A stretch of 16,051 nucleotides of DNA from Thermoplasmata archaeon (GCA_022750355.1 JAKIVW010000002.1:24875-40925); one strand, 5' to 3'; counted from the first letter of the stretch, positions 1 to 6,487 are shown. A program made the numbers and translations. Notes: generated by a model from the sequence alone, not told the origin.

Positions 1-72
1 TGGATCTATCAAGGACCTCCTTCGGGCATGAATTACACCGTAAGCTGCTCCGCCCCTCTCGTCTCACTATAA
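1..72 (+). CDS. C-terminal fragment of an unidentified, possibly secreted protein
   Basis: Frame 1 is open from the left edge to a TAA at 70-72 and encodes 23 residues (beginning WIYQGPPSG, ending APLVSL). The composition (Gly/Pro turn, an N-Y-T sequon, a Cys, then an alternating hydrophobic end) resembles the last beta strands of the small secreted protein encoded on the opposite strand just to the right. The following bases carry a strong hairpin, which suits a gene end. Only the tail is visible, so no function can be named, and chance openness over 24 codons in GC-rich DNA cannot be excluded. Confidence 0.35.
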   Translation, partial: WIYQGPPSGMNYTVSCSAPLVSL

Positions 73-127
73 CGCCGGATCCCCCGAGCGGCGGAGAGCG
101 TCTGCCTTAGACCCGACATTAGCGCGC

Positions 128-162
128 GTTCGGGGGGCGACCGCCGCGGTCGCCCCCCGAAC
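128..162. terminator. Strong perfect hairpin in a convergent intergenic region
   Basis: A perfect inverted repeat of 16 bp (128-143 paired with 147-162) closes a 3-nt CCG loop; the arms contain a run of six G and its complement. It lies between the plus-strand fragment ending at 72 and the minus-strand gene ending at 317, so it could act on transcripts from either side. There is no U-tract next to it, so it is not a classical intrinsic terminator. It could protect 3' ends or belong to a structured RNA. Confidence 0.45.
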
Positions 163-181
163 TCCAATACTGTCTTTTCCA

Positions 182-306
182 GGGTGGCGACCACCCGATG
201 GCTGGACAGTACCGTTTGAAGGGGTACTGTTCCGGGGGCGGACCCGTCATCACGCCACCCGAGTATGTCGTGCGCAGGCCGAACCCACGGCGGGACGCCT
301 CGCCGT
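182..306. other. Cluster of three further short stem-loops
   Basis: Three more inverted repeats follow the main hairpin in the same intergenic region: 182-187 with 191-196 (6 bp, 3-nt loop), 204-213 with 223-232 (10 bp including one G-U pair, 9-nt loop) and 287-292 with 301-306 (6 bp, 8-nt loop). With 128-162 they make four stem-loops in under 180 bp. No coding sequence is convincing here. I recognise no known RNA family: the conserved RNase P and SRP motifs are not apparent and there is no tRNA T-arm. Confidence 0.35.
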
Positions 307-316
307 TAAGCATCTT

Positions 317-712
317 CTAAGAAGGAAGGGTGAGGAGCAAGGTCCCGTTGTAGTCCCCGTCGGGTGCCTGAATCGTCACCATCCAATGGGGCAGTGCCCT
401 ACCGTAACTCGTGAAGTTCGCGCAGTTCCATTGGACGACAACAAACGGGGCAAAGACCGTTGGGCCGCCCCCCGTTGATTCTGCGCTACAACTGGACATG
501 AAAGTCCACTCGTTCACAGTGAATGTCGATCCGCCCATCAGATGGAGCGAGGTGTGGTTGGTGTAGAACACGTAGCCACCCTCCGACCACTGGGTTTCAG
601 TCAACGTTACCAGAATGGGTGCTGAGTCGTCAACATGAACGACCACGGAGAGCAAGCCGAGTGGCACTGCGATGAGCACCGCGATCACCTTGATACGGAG
701 ATGGGCGCCCAC
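317..712 (-). CDS. Small secreted or membrane-anchored hypothetical protein
   Basis: A 131-residue protein starting at GTG 712; a TTG at 763 would add 17 polar residues. I prefer GTG because it puts a basic residue and a hydrophobic stretch (about residues 5-26, IKVIAVLIAVPLGLLSVVV) at the N-terminus as a signal peptide or anchor, and the bases upstream are purine-rich (AGGTGGCAGGGGAAGG). The mature part is beta-rich, with aromatic residues, two Cys and several N-x-T sequons (NHT, NFT, NGT), as expected for an extracytoplasmic glycoprotein of an archaeon. I recognise no family. It lies 157 bp beyond the end of the DUF973-like gene on the same strand. Confidence 0.6.
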   Translation of the reverse strand: MGAHLRIKVIAVLIAVPLGLLSVVVHVDDSAPILVTLTETQWSEGGYVFYTNHTSLHLMGGSTFTVNEWTFMSSCSAESTGGGPTVFAPFVVVQWNCANFTSYGRALPHWMVTIQAPDGDYNGTLLLTLPS

Positions 713-869
713 GTCCTTCCCCTGCCACCTCAGCGATCGGAAATGTTCTCCGCGTTTCTGCAAAGTTCGTTTCTCGGTTCAAGGCGGTGCCCCCCCAGGC
801 CCAGTTGAGCAAGTCCCAAGTGGCGGGAGGGTCCCCCACGCCTCACCGGACGACCCTCGTCGAATACTT

Positions 870-1547
870 TCAGGTCCGGGTGGGGTCCTGAGCTTGGAGC
901 TGGTGGACGCTCTGGTGCGTTCCGATGATCACCAGGATGGGGGCTACCAACCCGGCGAATGGAATGATCGTCAGGATCGCACCGACGATCGTGATCGTCG
1001 AACCGTACCGCTTGCCAATGCGATAGAGGCCCAGGACCAAGCCAATCCATCCGAGGACGGCGAGAATGAATCCGAGGAAAATAGTGAGGACGGCCCCCGC
1101 CAACTGAGCCAGATCGAGGCAGGAGGACGAGGCCCCCGCGGCGGCGCACGCCACCGCTCGATAGAAATCCGACAGGACGAGTGCGAAACCGAGGACAATA
1201 AACAACACGCCGATCAGTCCGAGTATGACGAGGGTGACCGGGCCACCGAATCCGGGAGACACCTTTCGGAACGTGTTGAACGAAATGAGGTAGAGGACGA
1301 TCGATGCGAGAATGAGAAGACCGCCCAGGACAATGACGATCAGGATATTTTCGAAACCGGCGACCGTGGCCATCCCCGAGCCCACGTGAAACCCTCGGTA
1401 GTGAATCTCCACCCCGGAGGCGAAGATGAGGGTAATCGGCCCCAACCACGCTATCATTAGGCCGAGGAAACCTGTCGCGGCCGCGGCCTGGGCCAGGCGG
1501 AGTCCTCGAACCTCAGTGCCCCGAGCGACTGGGAGTGGAGAGGCCAT
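870..1547 (-). CDS. DUF973-like multi-spanning membrane protein
   Basis: A 225-residue protein from ATG 1547. Five hydrophobic segments are visible, about residues 17-45, 67-90, 103-126, 147-174 and 183-210, joined by short polar loops. A Gly-Leu-Arg-Leu stretch precedes the first helix, and the last helix has the pattern GAILTIIPFAGLVAPILVIIG. Both features recall the archaeal DUF973 family, whose function is unknown. An upstream GTG at 1673 would add 42 Pro/Ser/Asn-rich residues; an A/T-rich box at 1693-1700 lies at promoter distance from that GTG, so the longer form is possible. Two Cys (in AVACAAAG and SSSCLDL) sit in the loop before the fourth helix. The opposite strand looks like an acidic protein only because it complements hydrophobic codons. 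Confidence 0.7.
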   Translation of the reverse strand: MASPLPVARGTEVRGLRLAQAAAATGFLGLMIAWLGPITLIFASGVEIHYRGFHVGSGMATVAGFENILIVIVLGGLLILASIVLYLISFNTFRKVSPGFGGPVTLVILGLIGVLFIVLGFALVLSDFYRAVACAAAGASSSCLDLAQLAGAVLTIFLGFILAVLGWIGLVLGLYRIGKRYGSTITIVGAILTIIPFAGLVAPILVIIGTHQSVHQLQAQDPTRT

Positions 1548-1860
1548 CGATCCGGGTGGCGTAACGGCGGCGGTCCCGACGGACGGGTTCGTTGAGGGAT
1601 TCACGGCTCTCCGCGTATTCTCGGGAGGTAATGAATTCTTGGGATGCGGGGATGGCCGAGGGTACGCGCGCACGCGGGCCGGTTGCTCACAGGATTTTCG
1701 GAGCCGAACCGACCCGACGTCGAAGGGACTCGTTTACGTTCGACCCCCGGATGTTTCGCGGGATCACTGCGAGCATTGCCGCCCGCGTACGGGAGGCCGC
1801 CGCACACTCCGGCTCAACGGGAGTCTTCTGCCGGCTCGGGCAATCCCCGCCACGGCGGAC
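1548..1860. other. Intergenic region with possible upstream start and promoter
   Basis: These 313 bases separate the phosphoesterase (stop at 1861) from the DUF973-like gene, both on the minus strand. They hold the alternative GTG start at 1673 and an A/T-rich box (CGAAAATC on the minus strand, 1693-1700) about 20-27 nt upstream of it. I see nothing else supported: no tRNA, no repeat and no convincing small gene. Confidence 0.35.
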
Positions 1861-2817
1861 TTAGTATCCGTTCGAGGTGAAGTCGAACAACGTCGACATC
1901 GAGGGGTAGGCGGCCGTCCCGTCATATCCCCCGTCGCTCGGGGTGTGGAAGAGCCACTCGACGGTCGAATCAAGATTGTAGTGGCTCGCGTTGAGATCGT
2001 ACGTCAACCCGGCCGAGTACGGTGAAACCACCGTCAGATAGACGTGTCCTCCGGCGATAGTGGTACCTCCGGCGGTGTACCCCGAGGTGTCGCTGTTTCC
2101 GCTTTCGTCATAAACGATGAGGAAGGCCGTGTGGTTCACCAAATTCCTCTCAGCGGAGGACGCAAACCGACCCGTGTGATTGAGGATGGGGGCGAGGAAT
2201 CCCTGCAGCCACGAACTCGCGTGCGAAACGGACTGGGGGGTATGACCATCGTCGAACAGGTTGGGACTGTAGAAGGAGTAATTCCCCAACTTCCCGTTCG
2301 CCACCGAGGTGTTGAAGCCCGAGCTGTTGACGACATGGCTATCGCAACGGGTCGATCGCCCCACGATGTCTCGATACGATACGAACGGGTCATGCCGGAC
2401 CACATACTCTCCCGAGTTGGAAGTGTCGCACGTCACCGGCATGGACTCTTCGTACGCCATCCAAGTGAGCCCCTTCTTTCCGAGCTCGTCCGCGATGTTC
2501 CTCTCGGAGTGAACGACATAACTATCCGAGCCGCAAGCGAGCGACCGACCGTTCGTCAGGGCAAGATAGTTGGCCGTGGAGGGATGGCACACCGCGTAGT
2601 AGTTGGTGGCGTGGCCGTCGGCATTCCACAGATAGTCGAGGTAGGCGCCTTGGGAAAGGACGTTGGCGAGTTTTGAATTCTCCAGGACGATAATGACGAC
2701 ATGTTCGATACAACGGGGGTGGCAGGAGATGGCCGGCGAGTTCGGCGCTCCGGAACTCTGGCCAGCGGTCAACACGATCAGGCACGAGATGACCACCCAT
2801 CCGACACGGCCGATCAT
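1861..2817 (-). CDS. Secreted phosphoesterase (acid phosphatase / phospholipase C-type family)
   Basis: A 318-residue protein with an N-terminal signal peptide (residues 1-20, ending near AGQSSGA), which fixes ATG 2817 as start. It matches the phosphoesterase superfamily of AcpA-type acid phosphatases and bacterial phospholipase C (PF04185). Seen are the EHVVIIVLEN motif (Glu46-Asn47), the YYAVCHPSTANYLAL motif (His78-Pro-Ser80, likely site of the nucleophile), a DDGHTP segment (Asp190, His192), VYDESGNSD (Asp237-Glu238), GGHVYLTVVSP (His258) and SHYN (His279). The family hydrolyses phosphate esters outside the cell using divalent metal. Six Cys (32, 36, 77, 95, 130, 158) could form disulfides and several sequons suggest glycosylation. 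A likely role is phosphate scavenging; the substrate cannot be read from sequence. Confidence 0.85.
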   Translation of the reverse strand: MIGRVGWVVISCLIVLTAGQSSGAPNSPAISCHPRCIEHVVIIVLENSKLANVLSQGAYLDYLWNADGHATNYYAVCHPSTANYLALTNGRSLACGSDSYVVHSERNIADELGKKGLTWMAYEESMPVTCDTSNSGEYVVRHDPFVSYRDIVGRSTRCDSHVVNSSGFNTSVANGKLGNYSFYSPNLFDDGHTPQSVSHASSWLQGFLAPILNHTGRFASSAERNLVNHTAFLIVYDESGNSDTSGYTAGGTTIAGGHVYLTVVSPYSAGLTYDLNASHYNLDSTVEWLFHTPSDGGYDGTAAYPSMSTLFDFTSNGY

Positions 2818-2873
2818 GAAGTTGGATTCGTTGGCGGGTCTCCGAGGTCGCCCGGCCAGCCCTGATGTTCGCT

Positions 2874-2885
2874 CCCAATAAGAGC
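2874..2885 (-). promoter_or_regulatory. Candidate TATA box for the phosphoesterase gene
   Basis: On the minus strand this reads GCTCTTATTGGG, an A/T-rich island in GC-rich DNA about 60 nt before ATG 2817. It shares the core CTTAT with the boxes before the aminotransferase operon and the 62-residue protein. It would give a 5' leader of about 35 nt. Confidence 0.3.
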
Positions 2886-3003
2886 GGTCAGGGTCGAACC
2901 TACCGCTCGCATCTCCCCGGAACCCCAGACTTCACCCGGAGAATTTTCCAAGTCGTGAGTAGTACGCCACGAACGCCGGGGCAAGCCGCGTATGGCCCGT
3001 CCG

Positions 3004-3192
3004 TCAAGTCTCCGATTCGATCTTCTTGATCTTGCGATCGGCGGCCGAGAGCGCGCGCTCGTCCGCCTGCGCCTTCAGGGCATCCGCCGCTCGACCTGTC
3101 TCGCTGGCCGTATTGTCGTCGTCTTCCCATCGGACCGCGGCCTCGGCCCGCTCCTGATTCGCCGCGTCGAGTCGCTTTGCCTTTTCGACCAT
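3004..3192 (-). CDS. Small charged, helical hypothetical protein
   Basis: A 62-residue protein from ATG 3192. It is almost entirely Ala, Glu, Lys, Arg and Asp, with no Pro and no hydrophobic core, so it is probably one long amphipathic helix or a short coiled coil. The A/E/K/R pattern is typical of real small archaeal proteins and not of an antisense shadow. A GCTTATCC box about 29 nt upstream supports the ATG as a leaderless start, and a GAGGTAA lies 12 nt before it. It lies 186 bp upstream of the phosphoesterase on the same strand. I recognise no family; nucleic-acid or membrane-surface association is possible but not shown. Confidence 0.55.
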   Translation of the reverse strand: MVEKAKRLDAANQERAEAAVRWEDDDNTASETGRAADALKAQADERALSAADRKIKKIESET

Positions 3193-3217
3193 GGGGACGT
3201 CGTTACCTCGCCGCGGG

Positions 3218-3225
3218 GGATAAGC
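3218..3225 (-). promoter_or_regulatory. Candidate TATA box for the small charged protein
   Basis: The minus strand reads GCTTATCC, centred about 29 nt before ATG 3192. The spacing fits an archaeal box A that starts transcription at or next to the start codon. It shares GCTTAT with the box before the aminotransferase operon. Confidence 0.4.
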
Positions 3226-3308
3226 TCCTTCGGGGCTTCGACCGGGTGGAGGAGCGCTCCCCTGGATGACGCTCGAACTCAGTGGTCCCGGGTATTCGGC
3301 CCCGCATC

Positions 3309-3319
3309 GAGAAATAGGG
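3309..3319 (+). promoter_or_regulatory. Weak candidate TATA box for the cupin gene
   Basis: GAGAAATAGGG is centred about 25 nt before ATG 3339 and is the only A/T-rich patch there. No Shine-Dalgarno-like sequence precedes the ATG, consistent with a leaderless transcript. Confidence 0.3.
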
Positions 3320-3338
3320 CTCTGGCCGTGGAATCCGC

Positions 3339-3695
3339 ATGCCGTTGTGGGAGGACAAGCCGGAATCGTGGCATGAGATCCTCCCCGGCGTCCGTCGCCG
3401 CATCCTCGCGCACGACCGTGGAGTCATGATGGTCCTGTACCGGATCGCCCCCGGGAGCCGGTTCCCGCGTCATACCCACCCCCATGTGCAGTCCGGAACG
3501 GTCCTCGAGGGGGGAGGCGAGTTTACGGTGGGGGACGAGCTTTGGAAGCTCCGTCCGGGGTCCTCCTATACGGTCGGCTCGGACGTACCGCACGAGCTGC
3601 AGGCCGCCCTCGGAACAACGACCGTAATCATGGACGTATTCACGCCCCGTCGAGAGGATTTTCTAGCGGAGACGATCCCCCCGGATCGAGAGTAG
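3339..3695 (+). CDS. Single-domain cupin protein
   Basis: A 118-residue protein with one cupin beta-barrel (about residues 30-102). Motif 1 is PRHTHPHVQSGTVLEGGGEF with His45, His47 and Gln51; Gln stands where many family members have the metal-binding Glu. Motif 2 is LRPGSSYTVGSDVPHEL with His85. These three His and the Gln could hold one divalent metal. Such small cupins serve as dioxygenases, isomerases or simple ligand-binding proteins, and the sequence does not say which. The gene converges on the dehydrogenase gene, with only 6 bp between the stop codons, so the two transcripts must overlap at their 3' ends. Confidence 0.85.
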   Translation: MPLWEDKPESWHEILPGVRRRILAHDRGVMMVLYRIAPGSRFPRHTHPHVQSGTVLEGGGEFTVGDELWKLRPGSSYTVGSDVPHELQAALGTTTVIMDVFTPRREDFLAETIPPDRE

Positions 3696-3701
3696 GGCGC
3701 G

Positions 3702-4496
3702 CTATCCGACGGACCGCAAGCGACCGCCGTCCACGGCCAACAAGGTGCCCGTGACGTAGCTCGACATCTCACTTCCAAGGAACACGATCGCATTGGCCAA
3801 TTCCTCCGGCGATCCGATCCGGCCCAACGGGACATCGCTCTCCATCTCGCGCAGGACCACCTCCACCGTCGTCCCACGACGCTGAGCCGTGTCTGCGGCC
3901 AGCTCGTCGATCCGTCCGGTTCGGATATATCCTGGTAAGATTCCGTTCACGCGGATCCCGGTGGGTCCAAGCTCGCGGGCCAAGGTGCGGACGAGTCCGC
4001 TCATCGCGATTCGGCACACGCTCGAGGTAGCGAGGTTCGGAATCGGCTCCCGCATCGCCACCGACCCGAGGAACACCATGCGTCCGGCCGTGTGGGCCGC
4101 GAGCATCGCTTCGGCGGTCTTCCGGGCGAGATACGCCGGGCCGACGACCATCAGGCCCGCGGCCCGCGTCCAATCCTGGAACCCTTGCTCCATGAAGATC
4201 CCGGGTGGGGGAGCCCCGGTGAGGTAGACCAGCGTGTCGATCCCACCCAATCGGGCGACCGTTTCCAGAAGGAGTCGGTCCAGGTCCTCCTGGCGGGTGA
4301 GGTCGGCTACGACCCCGTGCACTTCACCGTGGGGCTCGAGTCGTCCCACGGCCGACTTGAGCCGGTCGGGGTTCGAGGAATTGATGACGACCCGGGCGCC
4401 CTCCCCGAGGAACGCACGGGCCGCGGCGTACCCGATCCCTTGGCTTGCGGCCGTGACGAGGACGCGCGCCCCGCGGAGGCCGGACGCAAGCGGCAC
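3702..4496 (-). CDS. Divergent short-chain dehydrogenase/reductase
   Basis: A 264-residue Rossmann-fold SDR. The dinucleotide motif is TAASQGIG (residues 15-22), Asp65 in VVADLT fits the adenine-contacting position, and LPGYIRTG (188-195) follows the fourth active-site region. The usual NNAG is replaced by YLTGAPPPG (91-99). Ser145 aligns with the catalytic Ser, but the Tyr-x3-Lys pair is Ser158-x3-Arg162, so this belongs to a divergent SDR subgroup or is not a standard dehydrogenase. The end VTGTLLAVDGG is typical. It starts at GTG 4496, with GGAGG at 4500-4504 overlapping the stop codon of the cyclase 7 bp upstream, so translation is probably coupled. It is the last gene of the three-gene operon. 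Confidence 0.85.
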   Translation of the reverse strand: MPLASGLRGARVLVTAASQGIGYAAARAFLGEGARVVINSSNPDRLKSAVGRLEPHGEVHGVVADLTRQEDLDRLLLETVARLGGIDTLVYLTGAPPPGIFMEQGFQDWTRAAGLMVVGPAYLARKTAEAMLAAHTAGRMVFLGSVAMREPIPNLATSSVCRIAMSGLVRTLARELGPTGIRVNGILPGYIRTGRIDELAADTAQRRGTTVEVVLREMESDVPLGRIGSPEELANAIVFLGSEMSSYVTGTLLAVDGGRLRSVG

Positions 4497-4503
4497 GTCC
4501 CTC

Positions 4504-5163
4504 CTACCCCTCGATGGCGAACACCCGGGCCATCGCGCCGCTCGCTCCGGCGATCTTCAGCGGTGCGGCGACGAGCGTGTACTCCGTCCCCTCGGCCAAC
4601 GACTCGAGGTGGTCGAGTGCCTCAAGGATCCAGATCCCTCGCTTCAGGAGGATCTTGTGAGCTTCGTAGATCGAATTCGTGTACGGGTCGATGCTGAGCG
4701 TATCGGTGCCGACCCCCCGGACGGACTGCTGGACCAACCACTCCGCCCCGGAGGGCTCGAGACCGGGAAAATCGTAGAGGTAGTGTTTCGACGGAGCCCG
4801 CTCCCGGCTCCAACCGGTACGAAGCAGGGCAAAATCCGGATGCTTGCCCTCCGGCCAATGTTTCTTGAGAGCGCGGGTGGGGATGATGTTCCCCTCGACC
4901 TCCGAGCGGACGTCCAGGACGACCGCCGAACCGACCAGTTGGTCGGGGAGGATTCGATCGACGGTCGTTCCGCCCTCGATGAAGTGGGACGGCGCGTCCA
5001 TGTGCGTTCCGGTGTGGGTGAGGCAGTTCACCCGTTCGATCACGTACCCGTCGCGGGCGAGGATCGCAATCGGCTCGAAGACGGGCAGGGGAGAGGTCGG
5101 CCAAGTCGGCATGTGAGTCTCCAAGAGTGCGGTCAGGTCGTGGACACGACGAGCGGTGGCCAT
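4504..5163 (-). CDS. Cyclase-family metal-dependent hydrolase (kynurenine formamidase-like)
   Basis: A 219-residue protein of the cyclase / arylformamidase family (PF04199). The metal-binding signature is THTGTHMDAPSHF, giving His50, His54, Asp56 and His60. Downstream are GVGTDTLSID (151-159) and AHKILLKRGIWILEAL, with His169 and Glu181 at the positions used as further active-site residues in KynB. Family members hydrolyse N-formylkynurenine or related amides and cyclic compounds. I start it at ATG 5163; a TTG at 5190 would add nine residues. A TCTTTTGTAC box centred 27 nt before the ATG could be an internal promoter. It lies between the aminotransferase and the dehydrogenase, all on the minus strand. 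Which amide it hydrolyses is inference. Confidence 0.85.
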   Translation of the reverse strand: MATARRVHDLTALLETHMPTWPTSPLPVFEPIAILARDGYVIERVNCLTHTGTHMDAPSHFIEGGTTVDRILPDQLVGSAVVLDVRSEVEGNIIPTRALKKHWPEGKHPDFALLRTGWSRERAPSKHYLYDFPGLEPSGAEWLVQQSVRGVGTDTLSIDPYTNSIYEAHKILLKRGIWILEALDHLESLAEGTEYTLVAAPLKIAGASGAMARVFAIEG

Positions 5164-5184
5164 GCTGCTCGCGAGCGACTCCGG

Positions 5185-5194
5185 GTACAAAAGA
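5185..5194 (-). promoter_or_regulatory. Possible internal promoter before the cyclase gene
   Basis: The minus strand reads TCTTTTGTAC, centred about 27 nt before ATG 5163, in the gap after the aminotransferase stop. It could start a leaderless transcript of the cyclase and dehydrogenase genes in addition to read-through from the operon promoter. Confidence 0.25.
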
Positions 5195-5217
5195 CGGGTG
5201 GGAAATGTCGGATCGAA

Positions 5218-6369
5218 CTACCGCCCCGCCGAACGGTGGCGGGTCAGGAATCGGTCCAGTCGGTCCACGCCGTCCTCCAGCGCGGGCAGCGGCGAACTGT
5301 AGGAGATCCGGACGTGGCCCTCCCCGTGCGGACCGAACGCCACCCCTGGGACGAGGGCGAGTTTCTCCTCGGCTAGAAGCTCCGTACAGAACCGAACGGA
5401 GGGGACGGGGAGATCGTAGTGCGGGAATACGTAGAACGCCCCCTGCGGCGCGACGGTCGTCAGTCCGTCGACCCGGGCCAACCTCGCGAGTAGGCGATCG
5501 CGCCGTTCGCGAAACGTTGCGCGGAAGCGGTCTTCGTCCGGCCCGCCGTGGTTGAGCGCCCAAAGGGCCGCTTTCTGGATGAAGGGCGGTTGACACGAAA
5601 GCGTGTGCTCGACGACCTTGACGAGACGCTGAAGGACTCCCCGAGGGGCGACCGCAAAGCCGAGGCGCCAGCCCGTCATCGCGTAGCTCTTCGAGAAACT
5701 CCCGATGGTCACGACTGGGACGTCCCCCCCGGCCAAACTCGCCGGACTCACGTGGCGCCCCTCGTAGATGAGTGGCTCATACGTCTCGTCGCTCACGATC
5801 GTGAGGTGGTGCTCACGCGCCACGTTGAGGGCCCCCTCAACCTCCTCCCGGCTCAGGAGCCGCCCCGTGGGATTTCCCGGAGTGACAAGAATGAGGAGCC
5901 GGGTCCGGGGCGTCACCGCCGCTCTCAGCACCTCCACATCGAGCGAAAAATCGGGTCGCAGGGGGACGAACACCGGACGGGCTCCGACCATCTGCACGGG
6001 TTGTTCGAAAAGATAGGTCGGGTCGGGCAGGAGGACCTCGTCACCGGCCGAAACTGTGGAGAGCAACGTCGCGTAGATCGCGAACTTGGCCGGCAGTACG
6101 ACCACGTCCTCGGCCGTGGCCGCGACTCCGTGCCGTCCGGAAACCCGGCGGGCGATCGCCGCCCTCAGGTCCGGCATCCCCTGGGCCGAAGTGTAGTGGG
6201 TGAACCCCTCGTTCATCGCGCGATAAGCGGCATCCCGAATTCCCTGAGGCGTATCGAAATCGGGTTCGCCGATGTGCAGTCCAAGGACTTCCTCTCCTGC
6301 CTGGCGCATCCGGAAGATCTGATCGATCAGGGAGAGGACCGGAGACTCCGAAATCTCGTCCATCCTCAT
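5218..6369 (-). CDS. PLP-dependent class I/II aminotransferase
   Basis: A 383-residue fold-type I aminotransferase, close to the usual family length. Motifs include LHIGEPDFDTP near the N-terminus (substrate specificity loop), PGNPTG with Asn166, SDETYEPLIY with Asp194 and Tyr197, GSFSKSYAMTGWRLG with the Schiff-base Lys227 and phosphate-binding Arg235, and GHVRISYSS with Arg354 for the substrate carboxylate. The best general description is an aspartate/aromatic/kynurenine-type aminotransferase using 2-oxoglutarate or another oxoacid. It starts at ATG 6369 (a second ATG lies two codons in). A GCTTATTCC box is centred 27 nt upstream, so the mRNA is probably leaderless. It is the first gene of the operon, followed by a formamidase-like cyclase and an SDR. 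Confidence 0.9.
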   Translation of the reverse strand: MRMDEISESPVLSLIDQIFRMRQAGEEVLGLHIGEPDFDTPQGIRDAAYRAMNEGFTHYTSAQGMPDLRAAIARRVSGRHGVAATAEDVVVLPAKFAIYATLLSTVSAGDEVLLPDPTYLFEQPVQMVGARPVFVPLRPDFSLDVEVLRAAVTPRTRLLILVTPGNPTGRLLSREEVEGALNVAREHHLTIVSDETYEPLIYEGRHVSPASLAGGDVPVVTIGSFSKSYAMTGWRLGFAVAPRGVLQRLVKVVEHTLSCQPPFIQKAALWALNHGGPDEDRFRATFRERRDRLLARLARVDGLTTVAPQGAFYVFPHYDLPVPSVRFCTELLAEEKLALVPGVAFGPHGEGHVRISYSSPLPALEDGVDRLDRFLTRHRSAGR

Positions 6370-6391
6370 CGGATCCGGAGAGGTACTGGGC

Positions 6392-6400
6392 GGAATAAGC
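6392..6400 (-). promoter_or_regulatory. Candidate TATA box of the aminotransferase-cyclase-dehydrogenase operon
   Basis: The minus strand reads GCTTATTCC, centred about 27 nt before ATG 6369, which is the spacing of an archaeal box A for a leaderless transcript. No ribosome-binding sequence is seen in the short gap. Confidence 0.45.
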
Positions 6401-6414
6401 GGCTCGGGAGCCGC
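6399..6414. promoter_or_regulatory. Inverted repeat next to the operon TATA box (possible operator)
   Basis: GCGGCTC (6399-6405) and GAGCCGC (6408-6414) form a perfect 7-bp inverted repeat with a 2-nt spacer. It abuts the upstream side of the GCTTATTCC box, where TFB would bind, so a bound protein could block or recruit the transcription machinery. With GC-rich arms, chance is a real alternative. Confidence 0.3.
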
Positions 6415-6457
6415 CGTAAAGGAGCGGGTTGGACGGACGCCGCCCGGATGCCGGCCT

Positions 6458-6469
6458 CATTAGCAAAGG
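6458..6469 (+). promoter_or_regulatory. Weak candidate TATA box for the 100-residue hypothetical gene
   Basis: CATTAGCAAAGG is centred about 25 nt before ATG 6488 and is the least GC-rich patch of the divergent intergenic region. Spacing suits a leaderless transcript, but the match to box A is poor. Confidence 0.25.
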
Positions 6470-6487
6470 CGAGTTCGGGCAGGGTCG

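Noticed and set aside
119..313. A 64-codon minus-strand open frame
   Set aside because: It spans the perfect 16-bp hairpin and two others, its peptide is Arg/Pro/Gly-rich with no pattern, and it lies between two convergent gene ends.
672..1460. A 262-codon plus-strand frame, very acidic and Asp/Glu/Arg-rich
   Set aside because: It is the antisense of the hydrophobic helices of the DUF973-like gene; complementing Leu/Ile/Val codons yields such charged sequence.
2044..2676. A 210-codon plus-strand frame antisense to the phosphoesterase
   Set aside because: The opposite strand has a signal peptide and clear phosphoesterase motifs; this frame has none.
4234..5376. A 380-codon plus-strand frame across the dehydrogenase, cyclase and aminotransferase
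   Set aside because: It crosses three well-supported minus-strand genes and their gaps and has no motif; long antisense openness is common at this GC content.
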